Program-made: the position numbers and the translations under genes
Source: Hyposmocoma kahamanoa
Taxonomy: Eukaryota > Arthropoda > Insecta > Lepidoptera > Cosmopterigidae
Assembly: GCF_003589595.1 (NCBI RefSeq)
Contig: NW_020653945.1
Coordinates: 3,918,026-3,982,025, forward strand
Direction of reading: 5' to 3'
DNA length: 64,000 nucleotides
The notes under the pieces: generated by a model
Databases searched by the model: none
The model's input: only the letters and a program-made list of their open reading frames with translations
What the model was told of the DNA's origin: nothing
In this document: piece by piece, positions 21,157-30,442 of the stretch
Numbering within the stretch: the first letter of the stretch is position 1
How the letters are laid out: each line of letters opens with the position of its first letter

Positions 21157-21618
21157 CAGGGTTATTTGTAAAATAGTAAGGGTGCGTACAGGTCTGGCGA
21201 ATGCGCCTGTTTGTGAAAGGCTCGCGAGCTGCACACGTGCATTTCGCTGTGCGATCTGTTCGCGTGCCGTTCACTTTCCGCTCGCGAGCCACATTATATT
21301 GCAGCACGCGTGCAGCGTATTCGCCTGATCTGTAAGCACCCTTCAACCTCGCGTAACTATATTCCTAACATTATGATCAACTACTTTTATTCCACGACTT
21401 TTAATAATTCGTTAGATTTTACTTTCGCATACAAATAAAAATATTTAAATAGATCGCTCTAAACGGTGATAAATAACTTTGTGCGGTAACAAAAAAAAAG
21501 GCCAGCGTAAATACCAGTCCGATGCAAAAGGCAGAAGCGGGGGTGGGGACACGGCGAGGACTCTTGCACGTTTGAATAATAGTCCTGCGAGGTTTTTGGT
21601 ATTTTACAAATTGCTCTG
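21157..21618. mobile_element. MITE related to 14881, carrying an inner inverted-repeat element
   Basis: The left end CAGGGTTATTTGTAAAATAG matches the element at 14881. The reverse complement of the right end reads CAGAGCAATTTGTAAAATAC and continues 'aaaacctcgcaggacta', which pairs with 'caacctcgcgtaacta' on the left, after the inner insertion. TA precedes the left end; the right TA is not preserved. Confidence 0.7.
21179..21343. mobile_element. Small inverted-repeat element nested in the MITE at 21157
   Basis: The left end AGGGTGCGTACAGGTCTGGC and the reverse complement of the right end AGGGTGCTTACAGATCAGGC begin inverted repeats continuing 'gaatgcgc'/'gaatacgc' (about 28 bp). The interior is GC-rich with 'gctcgcgagc' occurring twice. 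It interrupts the left arm of the outer MITE, so it inserted later. A target duplication is not clear. Confidence 0.65.
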
Positions 21619-21846
21619 AATATTGTATTTGTAGGCAACGTAGGAAACGTTGTCTTTAAAAATCTAGCTTATTCTTTGGCGGAAGTAGCCAGGAGCCTTC
21701 TACTCAACGAGATATTATCAGGAAACAATTAAATAGTATTTTCTGTTCAAACCCACGGAATGTTATTTTGTGATGAATGACATAATTATGTTATTATGGC
21801 GCCATGTTTTGTATCTTTTAGTCAGTAAATTGATTAATCAGAGTGG

Positions 21847-21952
21847 TTTTTTTATGACACCAAGTAACGAGACGAATAAGTCATGCGCCTGGAGTGCCAC
21901 TCAGAGCTTTAAATCGCAAAGATCTGAGGGGCACTGCCACGGAGCCCGTCAC
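21847..21952 (-). mobile_element. Family A fragment, left half of an inverted pair
   Basis: 'tttttttatgacaccaagta' through 'gatctgaggggcactgccac', ending at 'gagcccgtcac'. It is immediately followed by an inverted copy. Confidence 0.8.
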
Positions 21953-21960
21953 GACGTCAC

Positions 21961-22059
21961 GTCTCAGGGTGACGGCCGCAGTAGCAGTACCTCTCAGATC
22001 TTTGCGATTTAACGCTCTGAGTGGCACTGTTAACTGTTATGGACAGGCGTGTAGCTTAC
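21961..22059 (+). mobile_element. Family A fragment, right half of an inverted pair
   Basis: 'gtctcagggtgacggccgca', 'ctctcagatctttgcgattt' and 'gttatggacaggcgtgtagc' run opposite to the copy at 21847, making a hairpin of about 200 bp. Confidence 0.8.
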
Positions 22060-22128
22060 AATTACAACATGGTCAATAACAAAGTCTCTGGTTTAAGACG
22101 AAGTAATTGGTGTGATCAACATGATTGT

Positions 22129-22330
22129 GTTCCGGTTTTAAAGGGTGCTGGTGAAATTACAGGCACATGGGACTTGTCAACTTATGTCTCAGGGTGGCGG
22201 GCGCAGTGGCAGTGCCCCTCAGATCTTTGCGATTTAAAGCTCTGAGTGGCACTGTAACTGTTATGGACAGGCGTGTAGCTTACCATCAGGCGCACGACTT
22301 GTCCGTCCCGTCACTTGATATATTTTTTTT
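22129..22330 (+). mobile_element. Family A copy with A/T-rich 3' end
   Basis: 'gttccggttttaaagggtgc' through 'gtctcagggtggcgggcgca' to 'cgtcccgtcacttgatatat'. It starts at the recurrent truncation point and is the third family A piece in 500 bp. Confidence 0.85.
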
Positions 22331-22933
22331 TAATTGCAAATGATATATTAAACTATAACGGACAAGGACGCGTCGAAATTTCCCGCCAAAATTACATCGA
22401 ATAGAAATTATAGCTTAAGCTAAATTTATCATTAGTTCAACTGTTTTTTTAATATTTCAGTGTAACCGACAGAATCAATATCATATAATCAATCAATCAA
22501 TATTTTATCGTTTACTATAAACAAAGTGGAAAAAAACTTGTTGCATATTTTTTTTTGTTGCACGCCTGAAAGCTTCAAAAAACTTCAAATAGAGATAGCA
22601 AAAATATTGTAGCGCCGAAAAAGGTTCGATAACCTTTGTTTTTAAAAAAACTTTGTAACACACTCGGCTACGAAATTCATTATTATATATTAAAATTCAA
22701 TTCAGTATCACATTTATATGTAGAAATATTTAAAAAAAACTTTTCTCGCTTACACTAAGTCGGCTGTAATGCCTCGATATAACATCGTTGAGGTAGTTTT
22801 CCGGATATCGACAGACAATTGTAATTAAATAACAAGTGATTGATACTTAGTCGTAATAGAGTTCAAAGGCTTTGGGAAAAATCACGTGTTCGTATTGCCT
22901 GCGTAACATAAATGATTTCGGTAATAAAACGCC
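22331..22933. other. Unassigned sequence
   Basis: AT-rich; no feature recognised. Confidence 0.4.
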
Positions 22934-23009
22934 TTTTAACGGACTTCAAAAAAGGAGGAGGGTTTCAATTAGTCCGTATGTTTTTAATGTGTATGTTACG
23001 CGATTATTA
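22934..23009 (+). mobile_element. Family E fragment (left end)
   Basis: 'ttttaacggacttcaaaaaa', 'ggaggagggtttcaatt' and 'gtatgttacgcgattattac' match the first 75 bp of family E; truncated by the LINE that follows. Confidence 0.7.
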
Positions 23010-23035
23010 CGACATTTTGTTAATTCATTTCATTC

Positions 23036-24303
23036 AATAGGTGCGTTGACGAAAGTATTTTTCCCGATTTGATTAAACACAGCAAGGTTATTCCTTTATT
23101 TAAAAGCGGTAGCAAAGCTGATCTTAGCAACTATGTGGCCTATTTCAATTCTACCTGCTTTAAGTAAAATATTCGAAAAGGTTGAGTCAATTACTGTCTT
23201 ATTTCGGTAAGAATCACATTTTTCATAGTGAATAATATGGGTTTACTAGTGGTAAATCGATTAGCGATGCGGGGGTAGCGCTACTAAAACGTATATTTGA
23301 TGCTTGGGAAATGTAATGCTATTGGGGTTTTCTGTGACCTCTCAAAGGCATTTGATTGTGTGAACCATATTACTCTTGTTAGTAAGCTGCAATATTGCGG
23401 AGTAAATAGCAAGATGTTGGAACTTGTCTCGTCATGAATTAACGGTAGAATTCAGAACGTAGACATAAATGGAGTAACTTCGTGGATTCTCCGCTAAAAA
23501 TGGGTGTTCCGCAAAGCTCAATATTTGGACCTTTCTTATTTCTCATTTATATTAATAAATGAATAATAAAGTTAAGAACTTTTGCGAAATAATATTGTTT
23601 GCTGAAGACACATCCTTGATTTTTAAAAGAGACAGACATAACTATGACAATATTAACGACACCCTCTCAAAGGTAGTTTATTAGTTTGATGCTAACAATT
23701 TATTGCTCAATGCCAAGAAGACAAAGTGTGTTAAATTTGAACTACCTAATGTAAAATCGACTAGTCCAATCATAGAAATAAACGGAGAAAACTTGGACTC
23801 TAACTTTTATTCCAACTCTTTTACCATTTCTGCGGTCAGATTGTGGAATTCTGTCCCTGAATCGATTCGACGATCCCCTTCTCTTGATTCCTTCAAACAA
23901 CGTGTCAAGGATCACTTCCTCAACTCCTAAATTTCATCTGTCCTCTACTATCCTTTCATTTGTTTCCTACATTTATACTTCATTTTTCTTTTTCCTTTAA
24001 AAGTATATAAGCATTTAAGATTATTGAGTATTTGTTGTTATGTATGTATAAATATACATATCTACGGATATGTATATATTTTTATTATTACTTATTATGT
24101 GCTGTACTTATGATGATATTCTTTGGTTGCACCCCTTTTTGCATATCCGAAATGTCTATCCTAAGGTTGCCTGGAAGAAATTGCAACATAGCAATAAGGC
24201 CGCCTGTTGCACATTAACTTATTACTACTATTATACTTAAGCTATTGAATTGTATTTTAATTGTAATTTTATGTGCAATAAAGAATATTTCATTCATTCA
24301 TTA
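23036..24303 (+). pseudogene. Decayed non-LTR retrotransposon reverse transcriptase with 3' UTR and ATTC-repeat tail
   Basis: Shifting frames give, in order, SKVIPLFKSGSKADLSNY (about 23085-23140), FCDLSKAFDCVNHITLVSKL (about 23330-23390), a GVPQ-like 'MGVPQSSIFGPFLFLIYIN' region (about 23500-23560), FAEDTSLIFKRD where the catalytic FADD has become FAED (about 23597-23630), and LLNAKKTKCVKFELPN (about 23705). A frame at about 23800-23930 ends SAVRLWNSVPESIRRSPSLD. Text between 'NLDS' and 'NSFTIS' is shorter than expected for an RT, so an internal deletion or chimaera is likely. The 3' UTR ends 'aataaagaatatttcattca'. Several stops and frameshifts make it dead. Confidence 0.8.
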
Positions 24304-24439
24304 TAAAATAGAAGAGTATGTGGTAGATAAAGAAGTATGAGAAGACAACAAGTGTCTAGATTCCACACAATTATGATTCAAAATGTATTCCAACTTTGTT
24401 TTTAATTTGATAGTTATTGTAAGCAGTAATAAGCATTTT

Positions 24440-24545
24440 AAACTAAATAATTGATTATATAGCTTTTGTTCACTGGCCCGAAATGTGGGTTGTTTTAAAA
24501 AATTGCGATTTAGATCTAACATTTCGGGCTCTTTACATATCTCAT
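24440..24545. repeat. Family F foldback fragment
   Basis: 'ggcccgaaatgtgggttgtt' and 'aacatttcgggctctttaca' are opposed motifs shared with the foldback at 26688. Confidence 0.45.
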
Positions 24546-24577
24546 GGTCAATTCAAACAGGCTGACTTTCTTTTGTT

Positions 24578-25251
24578 TTTTAACCGACTTCAAAAAAAGG
24601 AGGATTTTCTTAATTTGACTGTATTTTTTTGAGCGTATGTTACGAAATTACTCCGATATTTGTGAACCGATTTTGATGATTCTTTTATTTCTTGGTACGG
24701 GTTGGTCAGTAATTCAGTATTGGTTCCATTCAAATTTGAAGAAAATATTTCATATGTAAGGGCGGCAAATTAGGGGATGAATCCGGTTCATTGAATTTCA
24801 CACACTTTCCGTTAACCTATTTCAATAAAACTTGGCAGATGACCACTATTTTTTTCTCTCAGAGCGGGACGCCTAGCGCCTTTGTTATTCTTTTAAAAAT
24901 AAAATATACGTTTATGATAGTTACGAAATGTTTAATGATTTAAAAAAAAAAAAATTAATGTTCAATGATCAAAAATTAAAAATAAAATAATCTTGTGTAT
25001 TCTGGTGGGCTGGCTTTATATATTTTCACGCCATTTTTTTTAGATTAATGTCACGTGACAATACTAGACATAGTTTTATCGAAGTGCAAAATTGTTAAGT
25101 ATTTTGGGGCAGCGGGACACTAAGCTAAAAAGTGGGACTGTCCCGCTTGAGCGGGACGAATGGTGGCGTTGCACATAGATGTAATTCCAATGAAAAAAAG
25201 CAAAACAAAAGCAGCGAAAACGATTAAGCAAACTTTGAGGTCGGTTTTCGT
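24578..25251 (+). mobile_element. Family E copy split by a family K insertion
   Basis: The left part runs from 'aaccgacttcaaaaaaagga' to 'caataaaacttggcagatga'. The right part resumes 'atagatgtaattccaatg' and ends 'tttgaggtcggttttcg'. The break falls between 'aacttggca' and 'gatgtaattcca', which are adjacent in intact copies such as 54259-54460. Confidence 0.75.
24856..25172 (-). mobile_element. Family K repeat nested in family E
   Basis: Both ends carry GCGGGAC motifs: 'cagagcgggacgcctagc' on the left and 'gactgtcccgcttgagcggg' on the right. Internal landmarks shared with 29541 and 55416: 'tttatgatagttacgaaatg' and, on the minus strand, 'atatataaagccagcccacc'. No ORF. Confidence 0.7.
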
Positions 25252-25824
25252 TTTGTAGAAAAGTTATAGTACATAACTATCCATATATTAATTTTGAACG
25301 TAAGTTTGTAATTTCTACGGATTCATTGTTACGAATGTATAAAGATAGAATTTATTTATAAAGTTCCTAAGGCAATTCTAAAAATGATTATACATCGAGC
25401 CGCGAGTCTGTATGACACAAAACCTGTGCCACAAGTTTCTTGTTCCAAAAATAGCTTTTGCACTAACGGTGCGCACGCGCAACGCATTTCTCCTTTCACT
25501 GATATTGTAAATTGCACCTTAGACAGGTAACATTTAAATTGGAATTTCTGTTGAAATCCACGAAAAGTGGTTTTGTGGTAAGTAAAAGATTTATTGACAA
25601 TGTTTTTTTTAGACAAATCAGTTACAATTTATTTTTGGCGTACATACCGCATTATAAAAGACCTCATGTTGGACTAAGTTCGGTTGCTTAGGAACTTTTA
25701 CTTTATTACGAATAGTTTGAAGTAAAAATGGAGGATTTAATGTAATTAATCAACATTGCCTGTACAGAAGAGCGATTATTTTGTTTGACCACAGACTACT
25801 TACAAATAAACATAAACAAAGACA
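25252..25824. other. Unassigned sequence
   Basis: The minus-strand open frame at 25356-25616 has no recognisable domain; no repeat boundary seen. Confidence 0.35.
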
Positions 25825-25950
25825 AAAGTTCGTTCCGTGGCTTAGTTGGTATAGCGTCTGGCACGGTATGCAAGAAGACGTCGGTTCGAATCCCACCGGA
25901 TCGAAGGAATTTTTTCTGAGTGTTCGATCTTTGTATTAATAATTCTAAAC
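25825..25950 (+). mobile_element. Family T tRNA-derived SINE, best-preserved copy
   Basis: 'ttccgtggcttagttggtat' contains an A-box match, 'gtctggcacggtatgcaaga' follows and 'gtcggttcgaatcccaccgg' contains a clean B box. The tail 'gtgttcgatctttgtattaa' is shared with the other copies. The cloverleaf is imperfect, so I do not call a tRNA gene. On this strand Pol III transcription would run rightwards. Confidence 0.85.
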
Positions 25951-26039
25951 AAAGACACTGAGTATAAAGATAATTTGTATGGCGCCAACTGCGCTGATAA
26001 AAAAGTATGAAAAGGAAACAAATGAAAATCACTTCTGAC

Positions 26040-26235
26040 CCTGTACTCGCGTTCTTCGTTCTCGGCCCGACATCCGAAACAATTACTGTCAAATAACTAA
26101 TACTCGACCAAAGTAAAAGAAGCCAATGAAGCTTTCGCACTTGACATTGTCTTTTTATATGAGCATTACTTATTTGACAGTAATTGTTTCGGACGCATGT
26201 TGTTCCATGAACAAGAATAGACCCCCAGGTGTTGA
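26040..26235. mobile_element. Foldback element, compact form
   Basis: The left arm 'ccgacatccgaaacaattac' plus 'tgtcaaata' and the right arm 'tatttgacagtaattgtttc' plus 'gga' are complementary over about 50 bp with a central loop of about 30 bp ('atgaagctttcgcacttgac'). Outer parts 'gttctcggcc' and 'acccccagg' are less well paired. The same arms flank the coding-like segment at 27590-28012. Confidence 0.7.
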
Positions 26236-26687
26236 AGCGCCATAATTTCATTATTTTGGTACGTACACCGTACTTACCCTTTAATACATGCGACAATCAA
26301 ATTCAAACCCCCTAAAAATGACGTAGACTAACCATGACACCCTAAAATAAGGAAAACTCACGAAAACATTCTGATAAGCCGTGAAGGTTTTGTTCAATAT
26401 TTCCTCGAACTAATTTGTTTGCTTACAGAGAATCATTTGATATATGCACGTTAAGGATATTGGTTATGACGTCATTGGCCGGGTGCCAAAGGTTGAAGAC
26501 TAAGAATATTAAATATTGACAAATGTAATTTGATAGAATTGGCGATGATGTCGTCGGCCATTGTGAAGTACCTTTTAAACTTAGTGTATAGCAAATATTA
26601 TGAAAACTGGAGCCAAAATTAATAATATTACAGGCACACGCATAGATTATACACAAATTACAACATTGTTAGTGCTCAACTACATAT
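26236..26687. other. Unassigned sequence
   Basis: AT-rich; no feature recognised. Confidence 0.4.
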
Positions 26688-26927
26688 ATCGGTATGAAAC
26701 TATTTTTCCGGATTTAAATCGCGTATATTTGTTTTTTCGAAACAAACCAACGTTTCGGGCCCTTTACAGGTCCCATGATCATGGTTGACTAAAACGGTTG
26801 GTTAAAGGGTCTGAAACATTGGTTTGTTTGAAAAAACAAATATAGGTACGCGAATTAAATCCGGAAAATATCTACAATATTCATTTCCTATGTGTAACAA
26901 TCGCCAAAACTTAAGAACTCGATAAAT
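26688..26927. mobile_element. Family F foldback retroposon-like repeat, long form
   Basis: 'ggatttaaatcgcgtatatt' plus 'tgttttttcgaaacaaacc' pairs with the complement of 'ggtttgtttgaaaaaacaaa' plus 'tataggtacgcgaattaaat'. The loop carries 'gtttcgggccctttacaggt' and its partial complement. The 3' end 'aacaatcgccaaaacttaag' and 'aactcgata' is shared with 46614, 43815 and 63950. Confidence 0.7.
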
Positions 26928-27345
26928 ATCCGTATGCTCAGAGAGCTCCAAATATCGGCACATCTGATAAAAACCATCTTATAATAATAAATTTAAGCGC
27001 ATTTAAGATTGCGAACAGAAACTACCTGAATTACGCACTTTGATCTTATTGATATAAGTTTGGTTTTTAACGGAATTATTTTTAGCATTGTGACCACATA
27101 AACAAGATTGATCACTTAAATCGTGTCCATATTGTGGTTACTTTGACCGTTTAGATATTTTTGAAGTTGAAGAATTCAAATGATAAAGAATCTATTTTAT
27201 CATGGGGATTGACGTAAACTTTAAAGTATATAGAGTTCCCTTAATCCCGGTCGTTGTGATTAATATGGTGTTAGTCGCTTCTGCAACACTATAAGCGCGT
27301 CTGCGCTCTGCATCCGATTCGTAAGTATTTATTCCGAATCCGAGA

Positions 27346-27496
27346 GTGTACAAATCTAGAAAACTCGGACCCACCTCCATACGTCACTTGTGCATAAGTC
27401 CAATTCGAATCCGAGAAAATACGGATATAGCTTGGACACCTATAGATAAAATGATCCCTGTGACATTTCGGACCGTCATTTCTCGGTTTCGGAACT
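27346..27496 (+). pseudogene. Coding-like remnant upstream of the inverted arms
   Basis: An open frame beginning MYKSRKLGPTSIRHLCISPI continues RENTDIAWTPIDKMIPVTF until the left arm. Composition is more protein-like than surrounding noise. No homology recognised; it may belong to the same decayed gene as the segment at 27590. Confidence 0.2.
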
Positions 27497-28115
27497 GGGG
27501 GTCTACTCTCGATCTCCGTCCGACATCCATCCAAAACAATTACTGCCAAATAAGCAATACTTGACCAAATGAAAAGACGCGTGATGCGAAGTGCTGAAGT
27601 GGGCAGTTTACAAAAAGAACCAAGAAGTCCGGCCAAATTCTGAAACAGAGACTGACAACGGTGAGCCGTATACCAACGGTCCTTACGATACCAAAATAAG
27701 GAGATCTTTAGACGCACAAACTATTAAGAAGAGCAAAAAGCCCAGTAGATATCAAAGGCGATCATTAGGATCAACTGCTAGAAAAAACAACGTTAAAACT
27801 ATTGACAAAGAAAACATCAAATATGTAGGAAACACACCAAATTATTACAAAGAAGGTTTCGTCAAGAAACCTGAACTTTTAGCTCTTAAAGATGTCAGTA
27901 ATATCACTCCTACTTCTGGAACTCCAGTGAAAAAATTTGAAAGGAGAAAGTACTATTTAAATGGTTCCAAAGGTGATATTCCCCCTGACCTACCGCCAAC
28001 ACCGCGAAGCTTCATACTTGATACTTGTCTTTTAATTTTGTCGAATATTATTTATTTGACAGTAATTGTTTCGGACGGATGTCGGACGGAGATCGAGAGT
28101 AGACCCCTGATACGA
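27497..28115. mobile_element. Inverted-arm element enclosing a coding-like segment
   Basis: The left arm (27497-27580) starts 'ggggtctactctcgatctcc' and continues 'gtccgacatcc', 'aacaattactg.caaataa'. The reverse complement of the right arm (about 28035-28115) reads 'ggggtctactctcgatctcc', 'gtccgacatcc', 'gaaacaattactgtcaaata'. Arms are about 80 bp with few mismatches and belong to the family of the compact foldback at 26040. The 450-bp interior is the coding-like segment at 27591. Either a transposon captured gene sequence or two single-arm insertions landed in a decayed gene; the sequence does not decide. Confidence 0.6.
27591..28012 (+). pseudogene. Coding-like segment with KEN motif, possible captured gene fragment
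   Basis: About 140 codons are open without a stop. The peptide is Lys/Arg/Asn/Pro-rich and looks like a disordered eukaryotic regulatory protein: IRRSLDAQTIKKSKKPSRYQ, then TIDKENIKYVGNTPNYY (a KEN box), LALKDVSNITPTSGTPVKK and GDIPPDLPPTPRSF. KEN and several Thr-Pro/Ser-Thr sites recall cell-cycle proteins, but the family is not identified. The remainder of the open frame after 28012 is simply the translated right arm. No splice sites flank it. Confidence 0.4.
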
Positions 28116-28149
28116 ATCGGACATAGTGCGCAAATACTCTAAGGCTCGA

Positions 28150-28683
28150 GATTACGTGGAGAAAACCATTACCGATATCAGAAATAGAATGGCACGAATG
28201 ATTTGACAATAGGCGCCATCTGATAAGGATGACAAGTAAAGTTGCAGACTAACCTAATAGAAGCGTCGAACCGGTGCAAGAAATCTACGAAGGCTGAAAG
28301 CCAGCAGGTTTGATGATATTACGAATGTGACTAGAAATGGTTATCAGTAATAAAATCTGATGGCGAAATTAATAGAAGAACTAGAGTTATTACTAGACAA
28401 AGAAAGGCTGAAAATAATATTGCTGATACAATAGACGCAAAAGGCAAGCACCTTAAGCATAGATGACCTTAAGTAATCTAACAAAGCACCAGACTTTACT
28501 CACGACAAACGTGTAGAAAACATTACCATACATGACGTAATCAGAGTACCTAATGAAATCAGTAAAAAGGCAAATGCGATAAAAACGACACTAAAAACGA
28601 TTACATCACAAACTGATGTGAACCTGCGTGGTACTAGGAAACTCATTATCATTTGTATTGGTTTATTAATGGAACAAGGGTAC
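28150..28683 (+). pseudogene. Broken coding-like remnants downstream of the inverted arms
   Basis: Pieces in different frames look protein-like: VIKSDGEINRRTRVITRQRK continuing to a stop at about 28464, and APDFTHDKRVENITIHDVIR continuing to about 28683. Stops and frameshifts separate them. They may be the continuation of the decayed gene at 27591. No RT, integrase or transposase motif is recognisable. Confidence 0.3.
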
Positions 28684-28799
28684 TGATCTTTAAGGACTGT
28701 ATATAAATGGATTTATTGTTTGAATGAATCATTAGTTATACAATATCATATTTACTAGTAGGTACATCGCGATACAAGAATTCGAGATCATACAGGATA

Positions 28800-28913
28800 A
28801 TGAGAGATAGTGATGAGAAGAGAAAGATGGAAAAAACGTATGAGAAAAACGAAGAAGAGAAAAACACGCTGTCTGAGGACACCTTATCAGAAGCTTATTG
28901 TCCATATACTTAG
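28800..28913 (+). other. Small Lys/Glu-rich open frame (37 codons)
   Basis: ATG-initiated frame MRDSDEKRKMEKTYEKNEEE, ending LSEAYCPYT then stop. Charged low-complexity content; could be chance or the end of the decayed coding sequence upstream. Confidence 0.15.
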
Positions 28914-29502
28914 GTTTCTGGATTGTGTAAAGAATTATGAACGGAATGCAAATGAGGTAGACAATAATGACCAGATAAAATAATGATAAAAAGACAGGAC
29001 GATGTTAAATGTCCACGATCGCCATGTTATAAACAAAAAGACGTCTTTACGTGTATTTGGATAGATTTATAAAGTCACAAATCACAGATTAAATAATACT
29101 ACTACGGACTATGACCAAAAATAAATCATAATGGAACCACGTTTTGAGCAGTTCAATTGTCAAATTTCATTCGGTGATTATGTAATTGCGCCCCATTCTT
29201 CCCTTTGCTTTCATAATCAAGTAAAACGATTCGTATTTTAGTTTAATTTTTGAAATCTTTACCTGACAGTAGTTTATAAATCCTTCCCACGAATCCTGCG
29301 CAATTTTAATTCACAACATCACCTTTTATGCACAAAGAAATTAACTCATAGGTACAGTTATTCTCTGCGAATTCTAACTGTTAATTATAACCCTGTAATT
29401 TGACTTTAAGCAACGTGAATAAAGTAAAGTGTATAAAGTAACAATTATGTTTTATTAAATTCAACTGTGAGAATACTCGCTGCCATGTTGTTATTTTGTA
29501 AG
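28914..29502. other. Unassigned sequence
   Basis: AT-rich; no feature recognised. Confidence 0.4.
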
Positions 29503-29540
29503 TGATATGATTAACGTGAATGGTCACGTTAATCATATCA
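29503..29540. repeat. Perfect 17-bp-arm palindrome
   Basis: Arms TGATATGATTAACGTGA (29503-29519) and TCACGTTAATCATATCA (29524-29540) are exact complements around a 4-bp ATGG loop. GGTCACGTTA recurs on the far side of the family K copy (about 29758). Confidence 0.9.
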
Positions 29541-29748
29541 AAGTGGGACGTATGGACGTCCAACTTTTAGCGGGACAGTCCCGCTTTGACAAAATAAGAC
29601 ATACGTGAGTTTAATTTCTATATAAAGACGTGAAAGCAAAAAATATATACAACTAGCTCACCAGATTACGCAAGATATGTCCTTTTCTTAAATTTTTTAA
29701 TCGTTAAACATTTCGTAACTATCATAAAGGCGTCCCGCTTTGAGGTAA
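29541..29748 (+). mobile_element. Family K repeat, shortened
   Basis: 'agcgggacagtcccgctttg' at the left, 'gcaaaaaatatatacaacta' in the middle, 'cgtaactatcataaaggcgt' and 'cccgctttgag' at the right. Matches the copies at 24856 (reverse) and 55416. Confidence 0.7.
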
Positions 29749-29759
29749 AAAATAACGGT

Positions 29760-30253
29760 CACGTTAGATATGATAATAGATTCTCTATCAGTTAACTAAC
29801 ACTTTTAGCGCTTTTCTTTAAAATATAGGCCGACATTGTCTAGAATGCAGAAGACCAACATTTATTAAAATTCATCACACTTATCGACACGAAAATCGCA
29901 TTACGCCGGTTAGAAAAGCTTATTAATTAGTACACTTTGAAAGAGGCTCTGGCCGATCAACGACTTCAAAGACTCGCTTTATCGCTATTATAAACAAAAG
30001 TGTGTTTAAATATTACACAATTCCAGCTATTATTCTAATTCCAACCATGTCTCGTATTGTCTATGTATTCAGGTTGTGTAATGTTACATAATTGGCATAG
30101 CCCTCGGTTATGTCACGAGACCTTCATACGTGGTTATTTAAACAAATGACTACATTACCGCTAAGTTATCTGTGCAGTTGACTAGTTCTACTGTTTTAAT
30201 TTTGTAAATTAATAAAGTACATAACGAGTGAAAATCTCGTGTTTGATTTCTGT
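29760..30253. other. Unassigned sequence
   Basis: No feature recognised. Confidence 0.4.
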
Positions 30254-30254
30254 G

Positions 30255-30442
30255 TAATCGGGACGGCCAAGTAGTGCGCTTGGTGGTAAGCGACACTCCT
30301 GTCCACAACGGTTGCAGTGTCACTCTGAGTCCCATGTGCCTGTAATTTCACCAGCACCCTTACTCTTCCTGCTTGGTGGCAGAAATAGGTAAGATGGCAG
30401 TTCTTCCTTGGACGAACTCTTTTATAAGGAACTCTACAGGTA
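30255..30442 (-). mobile_element. Family A copy with central deletion
   Basis: 'atcgggacggccaagtagtg' to 'gttgcagtgtcactctgag', then directly 'tcccatgtgcctgtaatttc', so the first hairpin's second arm is lost. It ends 'ataaggaactctaca'. Confidence 0.8.

Noticed and set aside
23703..23930. 75-codon open frame as an independent small gene
   Set aside because: It continues RT motifs from upstream in the same decayed LINE and ends in that LINE's 3' UTR.
25825..25900. Functional tRNA gene (clear A and B boxes)
   Set aside because: Acceptor and anticodon stems do not fold well and the unit recurs with a common tail, so it is a tRNA-derived SINE head. The same holds for 19202 and 53489.
25796..26296. 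166-codon minus-strand open frame
   Set aside because: It runs across a family T SINE and a foldback element, so it is translated repeat.
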